Notes: generated by a model not told the origin, from the sequence alone. Counted from the stretch's first letter, positions 46,494 through 54,970 are shown. The stretch is DNA of 64,000 nucleotides from Rheinheimera sp. MMS21-TC3 (GCF_032229285.1 NZ_CP135084.1:2852001-2916000); one strand, 5' to 3'. Numbers and translations: made by a program.

Positions 46494-48098
46494 TTAATTA
46501 AGTAACTCGTAAGCTGGTAAGGTTAAAAACTCTACTAGCTGATCTGAAGTCGTTATTTCCAGTAATAACTGTTTGGCTTGGCTAAAGTTTTGCTCTGCCC
46601 ACTGGCTGTCCCCTACTTCTTGGCGCACTACTACAGACTCTTGCTCTAACATAGTGCTAAATAGTTGCTTAGTAATTAATTGGCCATTACTTAGTTGTTT
46701 TTTATGTTGGATCCACTGCCAAATAGAGGCTCGAGAAATTTCCGCGGTGGCAGCATCTTCCATCAAGCCATAAATAGGTACGCAGCCTTTGCCGCTAATC
46801 CAAGCCGCAATATATTGCAAGGCAACACGAATATTAGTACGCATGCCTTGTTCGGTTCGATCGCCTGAACATGGCTCAAGTAGCTCGGCAGCAGTAATAG
46901 GTGTATCTTGCTCTCGCAGCATATCCAACTGATTAACTTTAGTCTCACTTAGATAATTATCTAGCACTGAATTGACTGTTTCTGCTAACCCAGGATGCGC
47001 TATCCAAGTGCCATCATGGCCATTTTTGGCTTCTAACTCTTTATCTGCTCTAACTTTGGCCAGTATAGTGTTATTTTCAGCTAGATCTTTTGATGGAATT
47101 AATGCCGCCATGCCACCCATAGCTAAGGCGCCACGCTTATGACAGGTTTTGACTAATAAACGAGAGTAAGCATTAAGAAAAGGCTGTTGCATAGTAACTA
47201 CTTGTCTATCAGGCAAAACACGATTTGGGTGATTTTTAAGGGTTTTAATATAGCTAAAAATATAGTCCCAGCGGCCACAATTAAGCGCCACTATATGATC
47301 TTTTAACATATATAAAATTTCGTCCATCTCAAACACGGCTGGTAAGGTTTCAATTAGAACTGTCGCTCTAATACAGCCAATTTGTTGCTTAAACTTCAAC
47401 TCGGTATAACGAAATAGATCACCCCACCATTTAGCTTCTTGGTGAGTTTGCAATTTTGGTAGGTAATAATATACACCAGTCCCCTTAGCTAAGCGTGTTT
47501 GATAGTTATGCAAAAAGTACAAGGCAAAATCAACTATACAGCCAGGCACTTGCTCACCATCAACAAATAAATGCTTTTCCCATAAATGTAAACCTCGCAC
47601 CCGAGCAATTAATAATGCGGGATCAGGCTTAAGGGTATAATATTTCCCTGTATTGTCATCGGTATAACTAATAGTTCCAAGATTAGCATCACGTAAGTTT
47701 ATCTGGCCATCTATTAAGCCTTGCCAAGTTGGCGCTTGCGAGTCTTCAAAGTCTGCCATAAATACTTTAACATCAGCATTTAAAGCATTAATAATCATTT
47801 TACGATCTACAGGACCGGTGATTTCCACTCTGCGATCCCGAAGATCAGTAGGAATGGCAGCAACTTGCCAATCAGACTGGCGTATATTGATAGTTTCAGG
47901 TAAAAAATCTGGCAAACCGCCGTTATCGTAGTATTGCTGTGTTTGTTGTCTTTGTGTCAGCAATTGCTGCAGTCGAGAACGAAACTCTCGGGTTAACTCA
48001 ACTAATAAAGCACAAGCTGTCTCTGTCAAAATTTGTTCATATTCCGCAGTTAAATCAGCGTTAATACTTAATCCAGCTCTAATAGTATTAGTGGTCAT
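46494..48098 (-). CDS. aceB: Malate synthase A
   Basis: Condenses glyoxylate with acetyl-CoA to malate, completing the glyoxylate shunt. The 534 residues match the A-isoform length (E. coli 533). ITGPVDRKMIINALNADVKV, FMADFEDSQAPTW, RATVLIETLPAVFEMDEIL (metal Glu) and the C-terminal IYGLMEDAATAEISRAS motif with the catalytic Asp are all visible. It points toward the LysR-type gene and is not cotranscribed with aceA. AAGGAACTAGATT precedes the ATG. Confidence 0.97.
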   Translation of the reverse strand: MTTNTIRAGLSINADLTAEYEQILTETACALLVELTREFRSRLQQLLTQRQQTQQYYDNGGLPDFLPETINIRQSDWQVAAIPTDLRDRRVEITGPVDRKMIINALNADVKVFMADFEDSQAPTWQGLIDGQINLRDANLGTISYTDDNTGKYYTLKPDPALLIARVRGLHLWEKHLFVDGEQVPGCIVDFALYFLHNYQTRLAKGTGVYYYLPKLQTHQEAKWWGDLFRYTELKFKQQIGCIRATVLIETLPAVFEMDEILYMLKDHIVALNCGRWDYIFSYIKTLKNHPNRVLPDRQVVTMQQPFLNAYSRLLVKTCHKRGALAMGGMAALIPSKDLAENNTILAKVRADKELEAKNGHDGTWIAHPGLAETVNSVLDNYLSETKVNQLDMLREQDTPITAAELLEPCSGDRTEQGMRTNIRVALQYIAAWISGKGCVPIYGLMEDAATAEISRASIWQWIQHKKQLSNGQLITKQLFSTMLEQESVVVRQEVGDSQWAEQNFSQAKQLLLEITTSDQLVEFLTLPAYELLN

Positions 48099-48115
48099 AA
48101 TCTAGTTCCTTTTCG

Positions 48116-48147
48116 GCTGCTTAGGCTTAATTAAGCAGCTAAGCTGC
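48116..48147 (-). promoter_or_regulatory. Two mutually exclusive hairpins in the aceB 5' region
   Basis: GCTGCTTA (48116-48123) pairs with TAAGCAGC (48132-48139). The GCAGC within the latter (48135-48139) can instead pair with GCTGC (48143-48147) around TAA. Both cannot form at once. The first lies 17 bases from the aceB start and close to the ribosome site, so a role in translation control is conceivable. Confidence 0.35.
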
Positions 48148-48266
48148 GCTTACCATTAACTCATAATGACTTTTACTATAAGCGGATACTGCCATAACAC
48201 ATATTAATATAAACAATCTTTACCATTCATTAAAAACATAGTTAATTACAGTAGCACTAAAAAACA

Positions 48267-48282
48267 TGGCACGGCTTATGCT
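48267..48282 (+). promoter_or_regulatory. Sigma-54-like promoter upstream of the DUF2726 gene
   Basis: TGGCACG, four bases, then ATGCT: the -24 element is perfect and the -12 element has one mismatch to TTGCW. The GG (48268-48269) and GC (48280-48281) are exactly ten bases apart, as sigma-54 requires. The start site would be about 50 bases before the preferred ATG. Confidence 0.5.
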
Positions 48283-48341
48283 TAATTAATACTAAGTACG
48301 GTTAAGCGTCTCACAGTGTCAAATTAATGTCAGAGGTGGTT

Positions 48342-48992
48342 ATGGAATTTGTTTTATTATTAATTCTACTATTAGTTATAGTAGTAGCGCTGGTTGCAAA
48401 CCGCTTTGCGCATAATGGTAATCCGTTTCCAGTGCAAAAGCGTAATAGTATTTTCAGCCCCGTTGAACGCTCTTTTCTGCAATTATTAGAGCAAGCAGTA
48501 AGTACCGAATATAAAATACTAAATAGAGTAAAACTGGCTGATATTGTTGAAGTTAAACAGGGCGTTGCTGATAAAGCTCGCAATAGCACCTTACAAAAAT
48601 TAAATGCAAAATATTTAGATTTTGTATTATGTGATCCAGCAGATATGCGAATAATCGCTGTTATCGATTTAGTTAACAATAGCACTAAAGAAGGCCATAA
48701 AGCGATACCTGATTGGTTTGTTAATGGCGCTTTAGATGCGGCAACTGTGCCTTATTTACGAATGAAGATAAAAACAGGTTATACTGCCAATGATATTCAA
48801 AATGCTATTGCTAACCGCTTAGGTAAACCAATAACTAAACCAGAGCCAACCTTTAAAGGCTTAGTTAAAAAAGGACCAACCCGTCCGGTACGCTCTTTAA
48901 AACCTGCTAGTAACGGCAATATATTGCCGACACCGGTTTTATCACGCTCACAAATTAAAGCGCAACAAACTGCGCTAATACAGGCTTCTTAA
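48342..48992 (+). CDS. DUF2726 domain membrane-anchored protein
   Basis: A 216-residue protein with an N-terminal membrane helix (about 3-20, VLLLILLLVIVVALVAN) and a DUF2726 domain (about 40-160: FSPVERSFLQLLEQAV, then VLCDPADMRIIAVIDLVN). DUF2726 resembles restriction-endonuclease-like folds, but activity is unproven. A basic Pro-rich tail follows (KGPTRPVRSLKP). I choose the ATG at 48342, with AGAGG 5 bases upstream, over an ATG at 48327. A strong terminator follows, so it is a single gene. Confidence 0.85.
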   Translation: MEFVLLLILLLVIVVALVANRFAHNGNPFPVQKRNSIFSPVERSFLQLLEQAVSTEYKILNRVKLADIVEVKQGVADKARNSTLQKLNAKYLDFVLCDPADMRIIAVIDLVNNSTKEGHKAIPDWFVNGALDAATVPYLRMKIKTGYTANDIQNAIANRLGKPITKPEPTFKGLVKKGPTRPVRSLKPASNGNILPTPVLSRSQIKAQQTALIQAS

Positions 48993-49030
48993 CGCTTTGG
49001 AGAAATGAGTCACTCCGCGCTAAGTTGGAA

Positions 49031-49061
49031 TGCCGCCCGCTGCAACGGGCGGCATTTTTTT
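49031..49061 (+). terminator. Intrinsic terminator after the DUF2726 gene
   Basis: TGCCGCCCG and CGGGCGGCA arms (9 bases) with a 6-base loop, followed by seven T. A textbook terminator 38 bases past the stop. Confidence 0.95.
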
Positions 49062-49098
49062 ATACCTTCAACTTATTTTAAATTTTTTAATAAAAAGC

Positions 49099-49125
49099 TT
49101 AAGCTTTTAGCCTATTTGCCGATAC
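49099..49125 (+). promoter_or_regulatory. Sigma-28-like promoter upstream of the YjfB-like gene
   Basis: TTAAGCTT (6 of 8 with TAAAGTTT), eleven bases, then GCCGATAC (7 of 8 with GCCGATAA). The spacing is the canonical one for FliA. The start site would be about 26 bases before the ATG. It sits just after a terminator, so it must serve the small gene alone. Confidence 0.7.
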
Positions 49126-49157
49126 ACTGGTACAGAGTATTGTCATAGGAGGTAGCT

Positions 49158-49352
49158 ATGAGTCAATCTGTAGGTGCGACAGCATCAGCACAGGCTTTTG
49201 AGGTTCTTGGTGCAGTTATGGCCAATAAGCAACAAAATCAAGAGGCTAAAATGGCGACTATGTTAGTTCAAAGCGCCATGCAAAGTGTTGAACAAGTGCA
49301 ATCTTCTGCACCAGTAGGCAACTTAGGCCAAAATATTAATATTAGTGTTTAA
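49158..49352 (+). CDS. Small protein resembling the YjfB putative motility family
   Basis: A 64-residue protein with no signal or membrane segment. It is Gln/Ala/Met rich, with a helical centre (VMANKQQNQEAKMATMLVQS) and a C-terminal NLGQNINISV that recalls the NLG-x-x-IDI ending of YjfB-type proteins. That family is called motility-related from context, without a known mechanism. AGGAGG 5-6 bases before the ATG is a perfect ribosome site, and a sigma-28-like promoter and a closing terminator bracket the gene. This supports a real, well-expressed monocistronic gene. Family assignment is from memory of the pattern. Confidence 0.75.
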   Translation: MSQSVGATASAQAFEVLGAVMANKQQNQEAKMATMLVQSAMQSVEQVQSSAPVGNLGQNINISV

Positions 49353-49365
49353 TTTGTCTTAAACT

Positions 49366-49391
49366 AAAAAGCCAGCATTATGCTGGCTTTT
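49366..49391. terminator. Terminator shared by the YjfB-like gene and the AI-2E transporter gene
   Basis: AAAAAGCCAGCA and TGCTGGCTTTT-type arms with a 3-base loop, T-rich on the plus side (TTTTCTTTTTC) and A-rich on the other. It lies between two converging genes. Confidence 0.88.
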
Positions 49392-49419
49392 CTTTTTCTA
49401 ATGCGTTTTTCTCTAGAGG

Positions 49420-50502
49420 CTAGCTGTTATCTTGTTGTTCTAAAAAGCTTTTAAACTCTATAGCATAAAGCTTTAATAACACTATAGTTAACGCAAAAAT
49501 AATAGGCCCATAAATCACACCTATTAAGCCAAATAACTGAATACCACCTATTAATGATAAAAAAATCATTAATGTATTCATATTAGAACTGCCTTGCATC
49601 AAGATAGGGCGTAAGAAGTTATCTATAGAACCCACAACAATAACACCCCAAGCAGCTAAGAATGCAGCCCAGCCCCATTCGCCAGTCAAACCTAAGTATA
49701 ATGCAGCAGGTAACCAAATAAGTGCCGTCCCTACCAAGGGTATAAAAGATGCAAAAGCCATCATAGTCCCCCAAAACAATCCAGGTAAGCCAACAATAGC
49801 CATAGCAATGCCACCAACTATACCCTGTGCAATACCGGTTAAAAATGAGCCCATAACAGCAGAGCGTGCAACAGATTTAGCTTCCACTAATAAGGCATTT
49901 TCTTGACTACGTGATAAGGGGATCAGCCAGTGAATAGCATCAACGACTTTATCGTGATCGCGTAATAAAAAAAACAGCACAAACAACATTAAAAATAAGC
50001 CAAATAGTACTCCGGTAATATCACCTACTAGCTTAGTTCCCATATCTAACAAGACTTTACCAAAACTTGAAGCAAACTCCGTTAATCGTTGCACTATATC
50101 TTGAGTGTCAATGCTATCTATAGGTAAGTAATACTCAACTTTCTGTTTAGTATTAACAATAAAGGCGTTTTGTAATAGTTGCTCAGCGCCCCCTTTACTT
50201 AACCATTGATAACTCTGCTTAGTAAATTGCGCTGCTTGCTGCACTATGGCAAAAAACACTAACCCTGCGGGTATAACAATCACTAAAACTAAAGCGATAC
50301 AAGATAAAGCGGCGGCTAAGTTCGGTTTACCAGGTAATCTAGCTTCTAATCGCTTATGCAAAGAAATACACAATAACGACAACACAAAAGCTAAGACTAA
50401 TGCCCCTACATAAGGCGCTATAAGTAAATAACTGGCATAAAGTGCTAATAACAGAGCACCTATTAATAACCAATGTCTTGGTTCTGCTTTAAACTCCGCC
50501 AT
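49420..50502 (-). CDS. AI-2E family transporter (PerM-like)
   Basis: A 360-residue inner-membrane protein of the AI-2 exporter-like family, with about eight membrane helices. Conserved patterns are FVLFFLLRDHDKVV in the middle, FLTGIAQGIVGGIAMAIVG, and GLFWGTMMAFASFIPLVGTA, then NFLRPILMQG and FGLIGVIYGPIIFAL near the end. Substrate is unknown; members range from AI-2 export to sodium/proton antiport. I use the ATG at 50502; a TTG two codons upstream is also possible. It is 34 bases after the DUF819 gene and may be cotranscribed. Confidence 0.9.
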   Translation of the reverse strand: MAEFKAEPRHWLLIGALLLALYASYLLIAPYVGALVLAFVLSLLCISLHKRLEARLPGKPNLAAALSCIALVLVIVIPAGLVFFAIVQQAAQFTKQSYQWLSKGGAEQLLQNAFIVNTKQKVEYYLPIDSIDTQDIVQRLTEFASSFGKVLLDMGTKLVGDITGVLFGLFLMLFVLFFLLRDHDKVVDAIHWLIPLSRSQENALLVEAKSVARSAVMGSFLTGIAQGIVGGIAMAIVGLPGLFWGTMMAFASFIPLVGTALIWLPAALYLGLTGEWGWAAFLAAWGVIVVGSIDNFLRPILMQGSSNMNTLMIFLSLIGGIQLFGLIGVIYGPIIFALTIVLLKLYAIEFKSFLEQQDNS

Positions 50503-50536
50503 TACCAATCAATCCTTGTTTAAAATTCACTGTTAA

Positions 50537-51775
50537 TTAAGGCGCAACTTGTTGCAGTAATAAGCCACAAATATAAGCACCATAAGTCCCTAAGCCATAA
50601 CCAAGTACAGCCAACAATACCCCAACCGGCGCTAATGATGGATGAAACGCAGCTGCAACTACTGGTGCCGAGGCTGCCCCACCTACGTTAGCTTGGCTAC
50701 CAACAGCCATATAAAACATGGGAGCTTTTATCAATTTAGCCACTATAAGCAATAGGCCAGCATGCACCGCCATCCAAACTATACCCACTAAAAACATATG
50801 TGGATAATCAAAGATCGCAGTAATATCCATATGCATACCGATAGTGGCTACTAGAATGTATAAAAATGCACTACCCATTTTCGATGCGCCAGCTGCCTCT
50901 AAGTTGCGCGCCTTAGTTAATGACAAACCTAAACCTACAGTTGTAGCTATTACTACCAACCAGAAAAAATTACTGGTTAAACTATACATTGCTAACTGTG
51001 GAGCAACTTGTGCTATCCAGGCAGAAATAATATCGGCAAAAGCATGCGATAAACCTACTACCCCAAAAGCCACAGCAACAATTAGCATAATGTCTGTTAA
51101 ACTAGGAATACGCGAGTTTTCGGCTTGATACTTTTCAATTTTTTCACGTAAGTATTTAATACCCGTAGTATCAGCGCCATTTGCCTTATCAAAGATTTCC
51201 GCTCGGCTGGCAACCCATAATAAAACTGCCATCCAAATATTGGCGACAATAACATCTACCGTTATCATGACCGAAAATATACTACCTTGAACCTCAAACA
51301 CCTCTTTCATCGCTGCTTGGTTAGCACCACCACCAATCCAACTACCGGCAACGGTTGTCATACCGCGCCAAACATCACCGCCAAGTTCTTGTGGAAAGAG
51401 TATTCCCATTAGCGCTAATGCTATAGGACCACCGATTATAATACCTAAAGTGCCGGTTAAAAACATAATTAACGCTTTAGGTCCAAGACCTAAAATAGCT
51501 TTAAAATCAACACTTAAGGTTAATAAAACTAAACTAGCAGGTAATAAGTACCGAGAAGCCACTTTGTATAAAGCCGAACCTTCACCATCAATAATGCCAA
51601 AACTATTGAATAAAGATGGAATGAAATAACACAAAAGTAATGCTGGAACATATTTATAAAATGCTTTGCAATAGCGGTTTTCACTCTGGTTGGTATAAAA
51701 CACTAGCCCTAGAATTGTAGCCAGTATCCCTAATACAACCGCATCATTAGTAATTAAAGCAGTGCTTTCTTGCAT
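50537..51775 (-). CDS. DUF819 family membrane protein (YjcL-like)
   Basis: A 412-residue integral membrane protein with ten or more hydrophobic segments. The DUF819 patterns SYLLPASLVLLTL-like RYLLPASLVLLTLSVD, GSWIGGGANQAAMKEVF, and SQANVGGAASAPVVAAAF near the C-terminus are clear. The paired GGxANxxA-type motifs on two halves suggest an inverted-repeat transporter with an elevator-like fold. Substrate is unknown. AGGGTCTACT precedes the ATG. Confidence 0.9.
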   Translation of the reverse strand: MQESTALITNDAVVLGILATILGLVFYTNQSENRYCKAFYKYVPALLLCYFIPSLFNSFGIIDGEGSALYKVASRYLLPASLVLLTLSVDFKAILGLGPKALIMFLTGTLGIIIGGPIALALMGILFPQELGGDVWRGMTTVAGSWIGGGANQAAMKEVFEVQGSIFSVMITVDVIVANIWMAVLLWVASRAEIFDKANGADTTGIKYLREKIEKYQAENSRIPSLTDIMLIVAVAFGVVGLSHAFADIISAWIAQVAPQLAMYSLTSNFFWLVVIATTVGLGLSLTKARNLEAAGASKMGSAFLYILVATIGMHMDITAIFDYPHMFLVGIVWMAVHAGLLLIVAKLIKAPMFYMAVGSQANVGGAASAPVVAAAFHPSLAPVGVLLAVLGYGLGTYGAYICGLLLQQVAP

Positions 51776-51948
51776 AGTAGACCCTGATCGAATTGACGGT
51801 TTATTATAATTATTTGCGACAACATAGCATAGGCCCCTCTAAGCTCAAAGCAGCCCCGCTATATTACTACTAATTTAACATGCTAAACTTATTAGCACTT
51901 AGTGATAATTTGCTAGGTTGTAATATTGATTTACACTTGAGGTCTAGT

Positions 51949-52404
51949 ATGTACCGTCAATATATCGACACCCCACTTGGGTTAATGCGCATTTCCGCAT
52001 CAGAGCTTGGCATAACAGAAGCGAACTTTATTTTAGCTTCAGAACAAAAATCCGCACAAGCATCGGCGATAACCCAACAGGCAGCACAACAACTCACTGC
52101 TTATTTTGCCGGTAAATTGCAACAGTTTACTTTACCGTTAGCCGCAACAGGAACAGAGTTTCAGCAACAAGTATGGCAACAACTAACCCGTATTCCCTTT
52201 GCAACAACCTGTAGCTATGCTGCCATAGCACAGCAAATAGGCCGACCTAAAGCTATGCGCGCTGTGGGCGCAGCTAATGGCAGAAACCCTATCGCTATCA
52301 TAGTGCCTTGTCATAGGGTTATTGGTGCCAGCGGTAAACTAACAGGCTATGCGGGAGGACTTGATAAAAAAGCTTGGCTGCTAAAACACGAACAGCACCT
52401 TTAA
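51949..52404 (+). CDS. ogt: Methylated-DNA--protein-cysteine methyltransferase
   Basis: Repairs O6-methylguanine by suicidal transfer to a cysteine. The 151-residue protein has QVWQQLTRIPFATTCSYAAI, the Asn-containing RAVGAANGRNPIAIIVP, and the acceptor C121 in PCHRVIG. I choose the ATG at 51949 because GAGG lies 6 bases upstream and the protein then starts at the normal place (MYRQYIDTPLG). An ATG 23 codons upstream would add an unconserved stretch. It lacks the Ada sensor domain. A palindrome spans its stop codon. Confidence 0.95.
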   Translation: MYRQYIDTPLGLMRISASELGITEANFILASEQKSAQASAITQQAAQQLTAYFAGKLQQFTLPLAATGTEFQQQVWQQLTRIPFATTCSYAAIAQQIGRPKAMRAVGAANGRNPIAIIVPCHRVIGASGKLTGYAGGLDKKAWLLKHEQHL

Positions 52405-52415
52405 GGTGCTGTTCG
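52389..52415. repeat. Perfect 13-bp palindrome over the ogt stop codon
   Basis: CGAACAGCACCTT (52389-52401) and AAGGTGCTGTTCG (52403-52415) around a single T. The TAA stop lies at the centre. There is no T-tract, so it may act as a transcript-end hairpin or protect the 3' end rather than as a classical terminator. Confidence 0.7.
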
Positions 52416-52444
52416 ATTATGGCTAACTAAGATTTGCTTAGTGA

Positions 52445-52981
52445 TTAGAATTGATAAGAAACCCCAAAGCGGAATTCATTTTTTACATCATTACTATTTA
52501 AAGCAATATTACTACGTACTGCCCAATCAGGGCTAAAGTAAAATGCAATACCGCCCGCTAAACTAGCATGATTATCATTAATTGTATGGTAACTAGCTTC
52601 TGAATATAGCTCTACTTGCGGCGTTAAAGGATGACGTACACCTAGGCCAGCATAACCGCCTGTTTTATCGGCATCTCTAAATTGTGTTTCAAAGCCGGCT
52701 AATACATAGGTTTGAGTTTTAGGCGAAAAGTCTAAACGAAATCCGGTTAAATACTTCACACCTGCTTGTAATACATTTACATCATAATGATGCTTTGATA
52801 ATGCCGAAAAACTAGCATCAACTACCCAATTGTTATCTAAACGCATAGAGCCCTCTATGTAAGGGCCATCCAAGTTCGCATCGGTATAACCTGCACCTAC
52901 GTAGTCCCAACGGATATCAGCCGTGGCCGCAGCGGTAAAGAGGCTAGCACAAGCAGCGGCAAGTATAATTGATTTCTTCAT
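52445..52981 (-). CDS. Small outer-membrane beta-barrel protein
   Basis: A 178-residue protein with a signal peptide (about 1-21, ending ATADI) and alternating hydrophobic strands (WDYVGAGYTDANLDGPYIEG, then WVVDASFSAL, LYSEASYHTI). It ends FGVSYQF, the terminal phenylalanine typical of outer-membrane barrels. The size suits an eight-stranded barrel of the OmpA/OmpX/OmpW class. I recognise no specific family. AGGAG precedes the ATG, and the 185-base upstream gap to mtnN carries repeated AGATTAA elements. Confidence 0.75.
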   Translation of the reverse strand: MKKSIILAAACASLFTAAATADIRWDYVGAGYTDANLDGPYIEGSMRLDNNWVVDASFSALSKHHYDVNVLQAGVKYLTGFRLDFSPKTQTYVLAGFETQFRDADKTGGYAGLGVRHPLTPQVELYSEASYHTINDNHASLAGGIAFYFSPDWAVRSNIALNSNDVKNEFRFGVSYQF

Positions 52982-53166
52982 CGTTAAAACTCCTCAGATT
53001 AACTGTTAGATTAATTTTGTTGTGGAGAAAATTAATTCTATTTTGTTTTCAATAATCTAAGAATAACGGATGCAGATTAATGCCACCTGAACTTTGCCAA
53101 TGCAAAAGTTGGGACTTTATAACTTGGCCGCATTATACTATTGGCTTTTAATATAGAGGCAGCAAG

Positions 53167-53877
53167 ATGCAATTAATTGGTATTATTGGCGCTATGGAGC
53201 AAGAGGTTGCAACACTACGTCAGCAACTACTCCATCTAGAAACCACCCAGCTAGGTAACTGTATATTTTACACTGGTGAGTTAAATAATTGCCGAGTTGT
53301 ATTAGTACAATCAGGTATAGGTAAAGTTGCTAGTGCCGTTGCCACCACATTAATGATCCAACACTTTGCACCTAATGCAGTTATTAATACCGGTTCAGCA
53401 GGCGGTTTTGATCCTGAGCTCAATGTTGGTGATATAGTTATCAGTAGTGAGGTTCGCCACCATGACGTTGATGTTACTGCTTTTGGCTATGAGCTAGGCC
53501 AAGTGCCACAAATGCCTGCAGCATTTATACCTCATGCTTCTTTAGTAAATGCAGCTGAGCAAAGTATTGCTAGCTTAGGTTTTTGTAAAACCAAAAAAGG
53601 TTTAATCACAACCGGTGATAGCTTTATTTGTGCTCCAGAACGGATCGCTCTAATGCGTCAGCAGTTTCCAACTATGCTAGCGGTAGAAATGGAAGGGGCC
53701 GCTATTGCCCAAAGTTGTTATATGCTCAACACTCCTTTTGTTGTTATACGCAGTCTAAGTGACATTGCTGGCAAAGAATCACCGCAGTCTTTTGAAGCTT
53801 ACTTAGAAGTAGCAGCCAAAAACAGCTCAGCTATGGTCAAACAACTCCTTATCCATTTAGCAACGCTAAGCTTATAA
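53167..53877 (+). CDS. mtnN: 5'-methylthioadenosine/S-adenosylhomocysteine nucleosidase
   Basis: Removes adenine from methylthioadenosine and S-adenosylhomocysteine, recycling methionine and, where LuxS exists, feeding AI-2 synthesis. The 236 residues show IGIIGAMEQEVATL at the start (catalytic Glu), NTGSAGGFDPELNVGDIVIS, the ribose-binding VEMEGAAIAQ, and the catalytic Asp in RSLSDIAG. The CbiB-like gene starts 17 bases downstream. An AI-2E family transporter gene lies 3 kb away, but no luxS is in the window. Confidence 0.97.
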   Translation: MQLIGIIGAMEQEVATLRQQLLHLETTQLGNCIFYTGELNNCRVVLVQSGIGKVASAVATTLMIQHFAPNAVINTGSAGGFDPELNVGDIVISSEVRHHDVDVTAFGYELGQVPQMPAAFIPHASLVNAAEQSIASLGFCKTKKGLITTGDSFICAPERIALMRQQFPTMLAVEMEGAAIAQSCYMLNTPFVVIRSLSDIAGKESPQSFEAYLEVAAKNSSAMVKQLLIHLATLSL

Positions 53878-53894
53878 ATGGCTACTTTAATAAG

Positions 53895-54839
53895 ATGAGC
53901 TGGTTAACTACAGTTCCTACATATCCACTAATACTTATTGCCGTGATGATAGTGTCACGGCTAATTCCCCTACCTGACGCTTACCATCCACTAACTTTCT
54001 TTCGCTTTTTTGCCCAGCAATTGGCCAAAAAAGTGAACCCAGATTTACAGCGCAGTAAACAGCAGCAACTATTATCAGGTAGTTTGGCTATAGCCGTAGC
54101 CTTATTGCCCTGTATAATCCTGTTTTATGCTTTATATCAGTTTTCTGAGCTGCCCTTAATTTTAGATGCACTACTACTATACTGCAGTCTAGACTGGCAT
54201 GCTCAATCAAAAGTGGCCGTAGATACCAGCTTACTATTGCAAAAAAAACAACTGTCTTTAGCGCGACAACAAGCTGCAAAAATACTGTTACGTGATACTG
54301 ATAAAGTAAATGTGATGGGGTTAAGTAAAGCTATTATCGAAAGTGTCTTACTGCAAAGTAGTAAGCTATTTATTGCTACTCTAGGTTATTTTTTACTCGG
54401 CGGCGGCTTAGCGGCATTAAGCTATAGGCTATTACAAGAGTTACAACGGCAATGGAACCCAAAGCTTAAGCAATTTCACTTTTTTGGCCGCCCGGCCTCA
54501 TTACTAGCCAATCTATTAGCTTTTCCTGCTTTATTACTAAGCAGTATTATTATTGCTATCCAATATGGCATAGTAAGTTGCTTTAAAAGTTGCCAACAAA
54601 AACCAGTGTTTTTTAATAAGGGGAGCTTTTACTTATTAAGTTGTAGCAGTATTGCGTTGAAGCGGGATCTTGGTGGCCCAGCATTTTATAGTCAGAAAAA
54701 AATACTACGGCAAAGATTTAATACTAAAGATGCACCTTCAGCTGCCGATATAATAATAGCATTACGTATGGTTAACTTTTTACATCTGTATCTTTTACTG
54801 CTCGTTATCGCAGCTAATTTACTTATATATTTACGCTGA
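53895..54839 (+). CDS. CobD/CbiB family membrane protein
   Basis: A 314-residue membrane protein with a shortened resemblance to adenosylcobinamide-phosphate synthase CbiB: RLIPLPDAYHPLTFF near the start (HP motif), LLYCSLDWHAQSKVAVD, LRDTDKVNVMGLSKAIIES, and LGGPAFYSQKKILRQRF near the end (GGxxxY-type loop). It is coupled in position to mtnN rather than to any cobalamin gene, as in several relatives, so its role may differ from B12 synthesis. About five membrane helices are visible. Confidence 0.82.
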   Translation: MSWLTTVPTYPLILIAVMIVSRLIPLPDAYHPLTFFRFFAQQLAKKVNPDLQRSKQQQLLSGSLAIAVALLPCIILFYALYQFSELPLILDALLLYCSLDWHAQSKVAVDTSLLLQKKQLSLARQQAAKILLRDTDKVNVMGLSKAIIESVLLQSSKLFIATLGYFLLGGGLAALSYRLLQELQRQWNPKLKQFHFFGRPASLLANLLAFPALLLSSIIIAIQYGIVSCFKSCQQKPVFFNKGSFYLLSCSSIALKRDLGGPAFYSQKKILRQRFNTKDAPSAADIIIALRMVNFLHLYLLLLVIAANLLIYLR

Positions 54840-54970
54840 TCGACCTATTTAATAGGCTAAGTTGTTTATAAGGAATAACTAGACAAGCTAATATTAAGCA
54901 AGGTATGTTTAGACGCACTGATTATTTAATACAGAGAAAGTAAACTAAGCTACTCACCATAGAGGTTCTA

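Noticed and set aside
48311..48685. Minus-strand 124-codon open frame
   Set aside because: Antisense to the DUF2726 gene, which has a good ribosome site and a recognisable domain.
50844..51128. Plus-strand 94-codon open frame
   Set aside because: Shadow of the DUF819 membrane protein.
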